DNA from: an uncultured Methylococcales bacterium
GTDB taxonomy: Bacteria; Pseudomonadota; Gammaproteobacteria; Methylococcales; Methylomonadaceae
NCBI GenBank assembly: GCA_903902705.1
Contig: CAIUVX010000143.1
Coordinates: 1 to 43,666 of the forward strand
Direction of reading: 5' to 3'
DNA: 43,666 nt
The notes beneath the pieces are model-generated. The model ran no database searches, was not told the origin of the DNA, and saw only the letters and a list, made by a program, of their open reading frames with translations. The position numbers and the translations under genes were made by a program. Of the stretch, positions 1-7,191 are shown one piece after another (positions within the stretch are counted from its first letter, which is position 1; every line of letters begins with the position of its first letter).

Positions 1-24
1 CTCTACCGACTGAGCTACCTAGGC
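1..24 (-). tRNA. tRNA, 5' part only (cut by window edge)
   Basis: Read on the minus strand, the first 24 bases give a 7-base acceptor strand GCCTAGG, then TA, then a D-arm GCTC-AGTCGGTA-GAG. This is the standard first third of a bacterial tRNA. The anticodon lies outside the window, so the amino acid cannot be read; tRNA-Phe genes often begin similarly, but that is only a guess. Confidence 0.8.
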
Positions 25-87
25 GGAAGCTACAAAAGAGGCACATTAGACTCGATTATCCGCCGCTAGTCAATAGCCAATATCAAT

Positions 88-726
88 TTACTGTGGAGGG
101 TTCGCGCTAGTAGGTGGCTGGGCAGGTCTGAATAGGTTGATAATAAAGCCAAAAACTTTTTTTATCCCCGCCCATATTTTTGGTAATAATAAAATCATCA
201 GCACAATAAACACCGCCAAACCTACTAAAAATAAGGCGGGATGATTAATACAAGACCAAACGCCCGTGACGACCATCACATCCTCAGTCACCGAAGCAAT
301 CCAATTAGTAAACGGCTCAGGTGAGGTATTAATCAATACCCGTGTACCTGCTTTAGTGACGTGACTGCCTGCTGCCATACTGCCACCCAAAATTGCTGCC
401 GCCAATTCAACAGAAGGGTCTAACGTACCCACAGCCCCCGCCGCTAACATTGCACCCGCAGGAATACGAATAAAGGTGTGAATAGCATCCCAACCTGAAT
501 CGACTCCAGGGATTTTATCAGCAAAAAACTCCACACAATACATGAAGCCAGCCGCCGTTATCACTAATGGATTAGCGACAATTTGCAAATCGGGCGGTAA
601 CTGAATATTGCCTGTAGTGGCCAAAAGCCCTAAGGTCAACAGTGTTGCGTAAAGATTAATGCCACTTGCCCACGCCAAGCCCATTGTCAAAGCTAAGGTG
701 GTTGATATATGATTCAATGCGTCCAT
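88..726 (-). CDS. DUF4126 family membrane protein
   Basis: An inner-membrane protein of about 212 residues. The N-terminal stretch LAWASGINLYATLLTLGLL is the characteristic opening of DUF4126 proteins, whose function is unknown. Hydrophobic segments lie near the N-terminus, in the middle (AAAILGGSMAAGS region) and near residue 180 (FLVGLAVFIVLMILLL), followed by a short Pro-rich cytoplasmic-looking tail. The frame is open from an ATG at 750, but the ATG at 726 (protein starting MDALNH) is preceded by AAGGG at a good distance, so I prefer it. It is transcribed away from dnaQ and ends just before the tRNA. Family is fairly sure; role is not known. Confidence 0.8.
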   Translation of the reverse strand: MDALNHISTTLALTMGLAWASGINLYATLLTLGLLATTGNIQLPPDLQIVANPLVITAAGFMYCVEFFADKIPGVDSGWDAIHTFIRIPAGAMLAAGAVGTLDPSVELAAAILGGSMAAGSHVTKAGTRVLINTSPEPFTNWIASVTEDVMVVTGVWSCINHPALFLVGLAVFIVLMILLLPKIWAGIKKVFGFIINLFRPAQPPTSANPPQ

Positions 727-794
727 TAGAGTACCCTTGTTTATGATCATTCACACTTAGCGTACCATACAAAACTTAACTTCGACTGAACAAT

Positions 795-1514
795 ATGACT
801 ACCAAAACCCACAACAAACGCATCATCGTTCTTGATACTGAAACCACAGGTTTAAGCCCACAAGACGGACACCGTATTATTGAAATTGGCTGTGTGGAAT
901 TGCTTAAACGCCGATTAACAGGTAGGCACTTTCATTGTTATATCAACCCCAATCGCACTATTGATGCAGGCGCGATTGCCGTTCACGGTATCACTAGCGA
1001 ATTTTTACAAGACAAACCTGATTTTGCCCAAATTGCTGAGGAATTTATTGACTTTATTCGGGGTGCAGAATTGGTGATTCATAACGCGCCTTTTGATGTT
1101 GGCTTCATCAACCATGAATTTGCCCAACTTTCATTAGGAATAGTGAAAAATTACAGTACCGTGTTTGATACTTTGGCTTACGCACGAAAAAAACACGCAG
1201 GACAACGCAACAGTCTGGATGCCTTGTGTAAACGTTATAATATTGACAACAGTCACCGAGATTTACATGGTGCGTTATTGGATGCCCAAATTCTTGCTGA
1301 TGTGTTTTTAATTATGACAGGAGGGCAAGACTCATTACTAGATAACAGCGCATCTGAAACAGGCAACACCCCCGCCAATAAAGACCTTAAGCGGTCACTA
1401 AGCAATCGCCCAGCTCTAAAAATAATCCCCTGTAATGACACAGAACGACAACAGCACGAACAACGATTAGCCGCCATTGAAAAAGCCAGCGGCGGCTGTG
1501 TTTGGAATAAATGA
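795..1514 (+). CDS. dnaQ: DNA polymerase III epsilon subunit (3'-5' proofreading exonuclease)
   Basis: The proofreading subunit of the replicative polymerase core, which removes misincorporated 3' nucleotides. All three exonuclease motifs are visible: ExoI DTETTGL (residues 14-20), ExoII HNAPFDVGFINHEF (about 95-108) and ExoIII HGALLDAQILADV (about 157-169), giving the Asp/Glu/Asp metal ligands and the general-base His of the DEDDh class. The length of 239 is close to the E. coli protein (243). The C-terminal ~60 residues, variable in the family, would bind the alpha subunit. In enterobacteria dnaQ is next to rnhA; here it stands alone, divergent from the DUF4126 gene with 68 bases between the starts. 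Confidence 0.95.
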   Translation: MTTKTHNKRIIVLDTETTGLSPQDGHRIIEIGCVELLKRRLTGRHFHCYINPNRTIDAGAIAVHGITSEFLQDKPDFAQIAEEFIDFIRGAELVIHNAPFDVGFINHEFAQLSLGIVKNYSTVFDTLAYARKKHAGQRNSLDALCKRYNIDNSHRDLHGALLDAQILADVFLIMTGGQDSLLDNSASETGNTPANKDLKRSLSNRPALKIIPCNDTERQQHEQRLAAIEKASGGCVWNK

Positions 1515-1613
1515 GTTTTTAGACGATATTAGCGTGTGCTGGAGATCAGGCTTCGCCCGATGCAAGCAGAAATCGCACTCCAAATAAACGTTCAGTTATT
1601 GATAATAAACTAC

Positions 1614-2699
1614 CTAGAAATCTTCTGAGTCGGTTACATTTTGAACCTCTCGACTTCTTTTTCGTTTAAATGTCCACATTCTGAGCATATTGCCTTTAAT
1701 CACTTGCTGCTCTTTAACTGATTGCAAGGCGGCAACGATAAATTGACAGTTATCTTTTGCGTCTTGCAAAGACAATAACGGGGCTTTGCCTTCTAATACA
1801 CAGTGACCAAAATGCTCTATCTCCAATTGAAAATGATTGGCTGTGGGAAGTTGCTCTTCTTCGCTTTCGCCACTGTCAGTCCACCAAGAAATAATAGGCA
1901 CATCAGTGGGCATAGCCCAGACGTTATGGCATTTTATACCGCCTTTCGTGCCGATAATTTCGTATTCACAGCGTCTTGCCCGTTCAAAGCTAAAATCAAA
2001 CTGGGCAAATTTTCCTTCACCAAAATCAATGATACCGCTGGTACTAATGTCTGCACCGCTTTCGACGTGTTTGGAGAGCGTACTAATGGCGACAGGGTCT
2101 TGCTGGAAAAATAAGCGCACTGCATGAATAGCGTAACAGCCGATGTCCCACATCGCGCCACCGCCATTGTCCACACTTTCAGCTAAGCGATAGCGTCTTG
2201 CGGGCTGCATCATGAAAGAAAAATTGCTACGAACCGAGCGAATTTCACCAATAACCCCCGATTGTATTAACTCTTGGACGCGGCTATGTTGCGGATGAAA
2301 GCGATACATAAAACCTTCCATGACCGTCACATTGTATTCTTGTGCAGCAAGATAAATAGATTCGATAGCCGTAGCACTCAATGCCATTGGTTTTTCACAT
2401 AACACATGTTTACCGCGTTTGATAGCGCGTAATGTCCATTCTGCGTGTTCGTGATTAGCCAGAGGAATATAGACAGCATCGATATTAGGATCGTTAAGCA
2501 GGGCTTCACGGTCATTATAGATGCGTACATTTTGTTGCTCAGGTGCGTATTTTGCCAGTGTTTGAGCGGCAGCATCTGGGCGACGGCTGGCAATGGCAAC
2601 TAATTCGGCATTAGATGCAGCAACAATGGCGGGCATCAAGCGTTCATTGATGCGTGCCGCACCTAAAATACCCCAGCGTAATTTCGTTTTGTCATTCAT
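1614..2699 (-). CDS. Gfo/Idh/MocA family oxidoreductase
   Basis: A predicted NAD(P)-dependent dehydrogenase of 361 residues. The N-terminal Rossmann fold starts with WGILGAARIN (residues 9-18), and the family EKP motif is at 102-104 (CEKPMALSA); the Lys is the usual catalytic residue. The substrate half has DIGCYAIHAVR, matching the DxGxYxxH pattern of sugar or dihydrodiol dehydrogenases in this family. Substrate cannot be told from sequence. The gene is single, convergent with dnaQ, and followed by no other minus-strand gene. The C-terminal 20 residues are basic and not conserved-looking. Confidence 0.88.
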   Translation of the reverse strand: MNDKTKLRWGILGAARINERLMPAIVAASNAELVAIASRRPDAAAQTLAKYAPEQQNVRIYNDREALLNDPNIDAVYIPLANHEHAEWTLRAIKRGKHVLCEKPMALSATAIESIYLAAQEYNVTVMEGFMYRFHPQHSRVQELIQSGVIGEIRSVRSNFSFMMQPARRYRLAESVDNGGGAMWDIGCYAIHAVRLFFQQDPVAISTLSKHVESGADISTSGIIDFGEGKFAQFDFSFERARRCEYEIIGTKGGIKCHNVWAMPTDVPIISWWTDSGESEEEQLPTANHFQLEIEHFGHCVLEGKAPLLSLQDAKDNCQFIVAALQSVKEQQVIKGNMLRMWTFKRKRSREVQNVTDSEDF

Positions 2700-3184
2700 T
2701 TAGGCTTACCTTTATTATTGATGGTGTGTAACGACAATGTTATAGCAACTTAGCACACGATAGAATCAAGTAGCGTTTTAAATTGTATGTGTTTGGGCAA
2801 TGTTCTGTCAGAATCTTAAAGGCTATTTATCGGCTATTATTTATTTTTATCAAATATACAGCAAGACATCTTCGTTTAGGAATGCGATAACTACTTAAAA
2901 TAAGGCAGAGCTAAACGACAGAGTGCAACATTATATAGTTAGCACTAGCCAAAATTGACATCAATTAGTTACAAAATGTAGCTAAAGAGTATTTAAGTTT
3001 AGGCGGTTAGTGAGCGCCAATGCGTAAAAATCCTAAAAATAAATTTAAAAGTAGACAAACGCTAACACAATGCTTTAAATGCACAATTTCTTATGCGCCA
3101 TAATTTAATCGTAATTATGATGTTACGAAATCACTTGAATTTTTACCACTGCCCACAACTTAACGAATAACACCTGAGGTTTTT
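2700..3184. other. Intergenic region, 485 bases, no gene seen
   Basis: An AT-rich stretch between two divergent genes with no credible open frame on either strand. It must hold the promoters of both neighbours. A short inverted repeat CATAATT/AATTATG sits at 3099-3105 and 3113-3119, and a GAGGT ribosome binding site lies just before the start at 3185. I see no tRNA, no long repeat and no clear sigma-70 pair. Confidence 0.6.
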
Positions 3185-4165
3185 ATGGCTGATAACAAAA
3201 CTAATACTTACGCTGATCTTAATCTGCGTGAACAAGTTTATCTGGAATGCAGAGCAATGACTGAGTACTTACTGGCAAATGGTAAAGCTGTGCCTGTGAG
3301 TGCTATTAAACATATTGAGGCAATGGAAGATCTTAGCACTCCCGACGAGAAGGATAACGGCATACCAAATATTCGAAAAGACCTCGATATTACCCCCTTA
3401 TTGGAAACACATAGCTTATTAGTGGGCATCATTGAACCTGCAACGCCGAGAACAATATTACTACTGGATATGGAGAACCGTAGCTCCTCTGTGTTTAAAT
3501 TCTTAGGGGCGGTTTCATTAATTCGCCAACTGATGGTGGCTACTCTAATTTCTTTGTTTCTGTTTGTGACGTTAATGGCTAGCCCCTATATAGGTTCAGC
3601 GGAATTAGCCGACGATGTTTTGGCGGCAGCGGGCTTTGAGCAATTTGCACGCTTATTTTTTTATATTAGTGCAGCGGGGCTAGGTGCTTCGTTTGCCGCC
3701 TTATATAAAGCCAACTCCTATATTTCTAAAGGCACTTACGACCCCTCTTACCAATCATCTTATTGGATTCGTTTTTCCTTGGGGATTATTGCGGGGCTAC
3801 TGCTAGCAATACTGATTTCACAAAAAGCCGTTGAAGGTGGTGAAATACTATCGCACGGCGTTGTTCGCCCATTACTTGCCCTGTTAGGCGGTTTTTCTGC
3901 TGATTTACTTTATACCTTTTTAAATCGCATGGAGGAAACCTTTAAATCCTTGTTTGAAAGCAGTGCGCAAAACATACTGGATGCTAAAAGCATCGAAGGT
4001 AAAGCGAAACTGGCTAGTTTAGAAGTCGATGGGCGCATGAAATTGGCAAAAAATTTAATGGAAGTTCAGCGACAACTTAGCACAGCTACCGATCCTGAAG
4101 AGGCAAAACAACAAATCAATGAGTTGCTTCAGAACTTAATACAACCCAACAGAATCCCTGAATAA
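3185..4165 (+). CDS. Unrecognised membrane protein with four predicted helices
   Basis: I do not recognise this 326-residue protein. Residues 1-100 are soluble, with an acidic segment around 47-60. Four hydrophobic segments follow at about 113-133, 155-174, 195-212 and 228-246. The last 75 residues are charged and helical in appearance (LDAKSIEGKAKLASLEVDG onward) and could form a coiled coil. The start is supported by GAGGT six bases upstream of ATG. It lies 272 bases before a GH19 lysozyme on the same strand, with a hairpin in between. A link to the lysozyme is possible but rests only on proximity. Confidence 0.75.
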   Translation: MADNKTNTYADLNLREQVYLECRAMTEYLLANGKAVPVSAIKHIEAMEDLSTPDEKDNGIPNIRKDLDITPLLETHSLLVGIIEPATPRTILLLDMENRSSSVFKFLGAVSLIRQLMVATLISLFLFVTLMASPYIGSAELADDVLAAAGFEQFARLFFYISAAGLGASFAALYKANSYISKGTYDPSYQSSYWIRFSLGIIAGLLLAILISQKAVEGGEILSHGVVRPLLALLGGFSADLLYTFLNRMEETFKSLFESSAQNILDAKSIEGKAKLASLEVDGRMKLAKNLMEVQRQLSTATDPEEAKQQINELLQNLIQPNRIPE

Positions 4166-4312
4166 TCTCTTGTTATTCTTTGAAACAAGAGGCTCATATA
4201 GTCACCTATAGATTTTTAAATTGTGGCTTGTGGGTGCTAGTTACAATTCACACAAAAGTATGCTTTACTGTCAGAGCAATACAGCAATTGGGTAGCGGGT
4301 TAAACTTGATTA

Positions 4313-4346
4313 ATGACTGTCAGTCCTTTAAAAGACTGGCAGTCAT
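4313..4346 (+). terminator. 13-bp hairpin without T-tract, between membrane gene and GH19 gene
   Basis: Arms ATGACTGTCAGTC (4313-4325) and GACTGGCAGTCAT (4334-4346) pair fully with one G-U, around an 8-base loop. There is no run of T after it, so it is a weak candidate for a rho-independent terminator. It may instead protect mRNA 3' ends or be a repeat remnant. Confidence 0.4.
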
Positions 4347-4437
4347 GCTTACAAGTAAAAACAACAGATTTAATTCACTAGCAAGCAGTTGTTATGTGCA
4401 ATGGTGGAACACTTTTTATTATATTTGGAGAAAAATT

Positions 4438-5346
4438 ATGTTACTAAAAGTTGGCTCAAAAAATGATAGTGTAAAAGCAATACAAGCAAAATTAGGTCTT
4501 ACTGTCGATGGTGTGTTTGGATCTGGAACAGCTAAGGCAGTCAAAGACTGGCAATCATCGCACGGTTTAGCTGCCGACGGTCTGGTTGGCGATGCTACTT
4601 GGAGCAAAATGTTTGCCGTTATTGCCGCCAGAACTGAGAACGGTTTGTTGGTTGATGATGACGGCAATACTGTAGAAATAGATTCAGCAGATGACAAGCC
4701 TGCTACCGCTAGTGTTGACTTAGCAGCTCCAGTCGTCAGCGTTCTTGGCTTAAAGTTGGACAAGTTAAAAGGTCATGTACCTGATATCGTCATCGTACAA
4801 ATTCCAAGCGCAGCGACAAAATTTCAAATCAATACCGCTGTACGTTTAGCGCATTTTCTTGCCCAATGTGGACATGAAAGTGCGGGCTTTAAAGCCACGC
4901 AAGAAAACTTAAACTATTCAGCTGATGGTTTAAATAAAATTTTCACCAAATATTTTAAAGCCGTCAACGCAGCAGATTATGCCCGCCAACCTGAAAAAAT
5001 TGCCTCGCGTGTTTATGCAGATCGCATGGGCAATGGCAATGAAGCCAGCAAAGAAGGTTATAAATACCGGGGGCGTGGTTATATTCAATTGACAGGTAAA
5101 TCTAACTATACCGAGTTCAACAAAGTTGTGGAAGATGACATTCTCGCCAACCCTGATTTGGTTGCCAGTAAACACGCACTGCTGTCAGCGGCATGGTATT
5201 GGAACTCGCGCTCATTGAATAACTCTGCTGATAAAGGCGCACACGATGCGGCGGTGACTGAAATCACCAAGAAAGTGAATGGTGGCACGATTGGTTTGGC
5301 AGATCGGATTAAACACTTCAAAGAATATTACGCTCTATTAGCATAA
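4438..5346 (+). CDS. Peptidoglycan-binding GH19 lysozyme/chitinase-like hydrolase
   Basis: A 302-residue predicted wall hydrolase. Residues 4-60 form a PG_binding_1 domain (GSKNDSVKAIQAKLGLTVDG, then GLVGDATWSKM). After an acidic linker (70-105) comes a GH19 domain: AHFLAQCGHESAGF carries the catalytic Glu at about 147, and YRGRGYIQLTGKSNYTEFNK is the second signature. The open frame runs back to 4180, but the ATG at 4438 has GGAG upstream and begins exactly at the binding domain, so the earlier part is not coding. There is no signal peptide, which resembles phage endolysins or secreted effectors; no phage gene is nearby. Cell-wall substrate is more likely than chitin, by inference. Confidence 0.88.
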   Translation: MLLKVGSKNDSVKAIQAKLGLTVDGVFGSGTAKAVKDWQSSHGLAADGLVGDATWSKMFAVIAARTENGLLVDDDGNTVEIDSADDKPATASVDLAAPVVSVLGLKLDKLKGHVPDIVIVQIPSAATKFQINTAVRLAHFLAQCGHESAGFKATQENLNYSADGLNKIFTKYFKAVNAADYARQPEKIASRVYADRMGNGNEASKEGYKYRGRGYIQLTGKSNYTEFNKVVEDDILANPDLVASKHALLSAAWYWNSRSLNNSADKGAHDAAVTEITKKVNGGTIGLADRIKHFKEYYALLA

Positions 5347-5417
5347 TAGTTCGCTAATGGATTAAATCTGTTGATTTTACTTTTGTATATGACTGCTAAC
5401 GCGATAAGATCCGCTAG

Positions 5418-5494
5418 ATAGGATGTGCTGAGGTACGAACCGCGTCGTTCGAGTTGACACGAATGACGCGCCTCCTATCGTCGGCACATCCTAT
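5418..5494. repeat. Palindromic repeat, copy A (77 bp, 11-bp perfect ends)
   Basis: The element is bounded by ATAGGATGTGC (5418-5428) and its exact reverse complement GCACATCCTAT (5484-5494). Inside the left end is CTGAGGTACGAA, which recurs at about 30471 and, on the minus strand, near 25490. The three share the core GATARGATGNGCTGAGGYACGAA. This is a dispersed REP/MITE-like family. It directly precedes the ISKra4 remnant. Confidence 0.75.
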
Positions 5495-5497
5495 TGC

Positions 5498-5903
5498 ACT
5501 GGAAAAACCGATAAACCTAAACGCGAAGTCTGGTTGCATGAACATTGTAAACAGCTCAAACACCAAGCAGGCGCGGTTGATAACCTCATCACGGAAATGG
5601 AAAAGTTCGCCAAACGTACCCAACTCAGCAAAACGGTCAAAGAAAATTTAACCGCAGCGCAGACAACAATCACCAGCAAATGAATTACGCAGACCACGTC
5701 GCACAAGACTTGCAGATAGGTTCAGGCGTGAGGAAGCCGCTTGTAAAACCTTGGTGAAGCAGCGTTTGTGTTGCTCAGGAATGCGGTGAAAACGGCAAGG
5801 AGCAAAAGTAATTTTGTCGTTGCGGGCATTAATTCAATCGAAAGGGCGATGGGAACAGTTTTGGGATAAAGTTGACCAATTTGGTGTTCCTGTTTGCGTT
5901 TAG
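5498..5903 (+). pseudogene. Decayed ISKra4-family transposase, C-terminal part
   Basis: Joining frames gives the end of an ISKra4-type transposase. The first piece reads KREVWLHEHCKQLKHQAGAV; after a frameshift near 5665 it continues MNYADHVAQDLQIGSGV, then after another shift near 5730 EAACKTLVKQRLCCSGMR. A TGA at the expected Trp codon interrupts it, and it resumes KVILSLRALIQSKGRWEQFW to a TAG at 5901. The IGSGV-EAACKTLVKQR-SGMRW series is typical of the family's catalytic C-terminus. At least two frameshifts, one stop and a missing N-terminal half show that it is dead. It lies just downstream of the dprA-recQ module. Confidence 0.78.
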
Positions 5904-5929
5904 GTACATCTTATAAAATCAGCACCCTT

Positions 5930-7189
5930 TTAAAACAGACTCAATTGCCTGTCCGCAGAACTTTCATTCCATTGGTATCGAGATGGTTTATTCAGTTTTT
6001 TAATTGTACCTTCATTCTGCGCTTGTTCTAGCCAATCACGAACCTGCGATTTATGAAGTTTCATGCAGTCAGAAATTTCATCAATGCTTTTGGCATTCCC
6101 AGAACAAACTCGCTTTAGTTCTTGTAAAAAAATCTGGTAAAAGCCAATAGATGATTCTGAATTATCGCTAGTTTTTGTTTCCAACGGTTTTTCCATGATT
6201 TTGACATCCTTATACTTTGGAGTATTTTCCACTGAGCATACGTTATCGGCAACAGTATTTTGGGAATATGCAAACAAGCTGTTTATATCACAAGTTTCAA
6301 TAACGCCTTCACACCACTGCGCCCCCTGTTTAACAATATCTGCATTGCCAGCTTCTGTGTCTTCGGTTGGTTTCACCCAAACAGACACCCACGCTTTTTT
6401 TAGGTTTTCAATCGCACCACTCCACGTTCCACCCGTCTTGCCTGAATGCACGACCACAGCAGTATCGGCTAAGCAGTAAATGTATTTATTGCGTGCCATT
6501 GCATTGCCGATAGTAAACCCTGCTTCTGGATAAAAAGGCGAAACCAAAACCAGATTGTTATTCAGTAAACCATTACGCCATTTTTGCGCAGTTGCTGCTT
6601 TTAATAAACTGTCAGCAACTACGCCAATGACAGAACCATCAACCGATAACGCGCCTGACATTGCAGCTTCATCAATGCCTTTTGCGCCGCCAGAAACAAT
6701 ATTGACACCTGCTAAGGCAGCTTTGACCCCCGTTGATTCTGCGTATTGTAAGTTTTCTTCACTGACAGTTCGAGAACCGACCACCGCAACACCGCCATTA
6801 TTCAGTAGTTTTGGATTACCTGCACCAAACAAAAAAGGCGGTGCGTCATTTTTCAGGCGCAGCTTCAAGCGTTTTGGATAATAGACATCAGCTCTTGTTA
6901 ATACCCATATTCCAGCTCGTTGCCATTTTTCCATTGCCAAAGCCAGCGCGTGTCCTCTTGCCAGCAAGGCTTGCAAGCGACTTAACGGTATTTTGCTGTC
7001 TTGCCACGTTGCCAAACTCTCGGCAATATTTCCATTCAATAATTGCGTGGGCGATAATTCTTGTTCTTTTAACCACGCGGCAAAGCGTCCCCATTCAGTT
7101 GGAGTCAACGGTTTGACTGCATCTTGTGTCGATTTTGTAAAGTGGCTAGTCAGTAACAGCACTGCCTGTGTATTTTCAGATAGATTCAT
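5930..7189 (-). CDS. DprA/Smf-like Rossmann protein paired with RecQ-PRTase
   Basis: A 419-residue DprA-family protein. The Rossmann core has VAVVGSRTVS (GSR at 138-140) and IVSGGAKGIDEAAMSGAL (SGGAKGID at 166-173), the usual phosphate-loop region of DprA. The segment AMARNKYIYCLADTAVVV matches the later core. Residues 1-110 are a helical N-terminal region. A winged-helix-like C-terminus (about 350-410, DEISDCMKLHKSQVRDWLEQ) follows a variable linker. True DprA loads RecA on incoming DNA in transformation. Here it starts two bases after the recQ-type gene, so it is co-transcribed and probably works with that helicase instead. Chromosomal dprA is usually beside smg or topA, which is not the case here. 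Confidence 0.85.
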   Translation of the reverse strand: MNLSENTQAVLLLTSHFTKSTQDAVKPLTPTEWGRFAAWLKEQELSPTQLLNGNIAESLATWQDSKIPLSRLQALLARGHALALAMEKWQRAGIWVLTRADVYYPKRLKLRLKNDAPPFLFGAGNPKLLNNGGVAVVGSRTVSEENLQYAESTGVKAALAGVNIVSGGAKGIDEAAMSGALSVDGSVIGVVADSLLKAATAQKWRNGLLNNNLVLVSPFYPEAGFTIGNAMARNKYIYCLADTAVVVHSGKTGGTWSGAIENLKKAWVSVWVKPTEDTEAGNADIVKQGAQWCEGVIETCDINSLFAYSQNTVADNVCSVENTPKYKDVKIMEKPLETKTSDNSESSIGFYQIFLQELKRVCSGNAKSIDEISDCMKLHKSQVRDWLEQAQNEGTIKKLNKPSRYQWNESSADRQLSLF

Positions 7190-7191
7190 GA

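Noticed and set aside
4180-4437. N-terminal extension of the GH19 gene in the same open frame
   Set aside because: No family content, no ribosome binding site at its start, and it contains the 4313-4346 hairpin; the ATG at 4438 has GGAG and begins at the PG-binding domain.
4438-5346. Prophage remnant based on the endolysin-like GH19 gene
   Set aside because: No capsid, tail, integrase or holin genes are near; a single hydrolase is not enough.
6555-6881. Plus-strand open frames inside dprA and recQ (also 6195-6479, 7406-7714)
   Set aside because: They lie opposite well-supported coding sequence and have no recognisable domains.
5930-7189. Calling this the natural-competence dprA
   Set aside because: It is coupled to the RecQ-PRTase gene, has a long variable linker and lacks the usual neighbours; the family name is kept but the competence role is not claimed.
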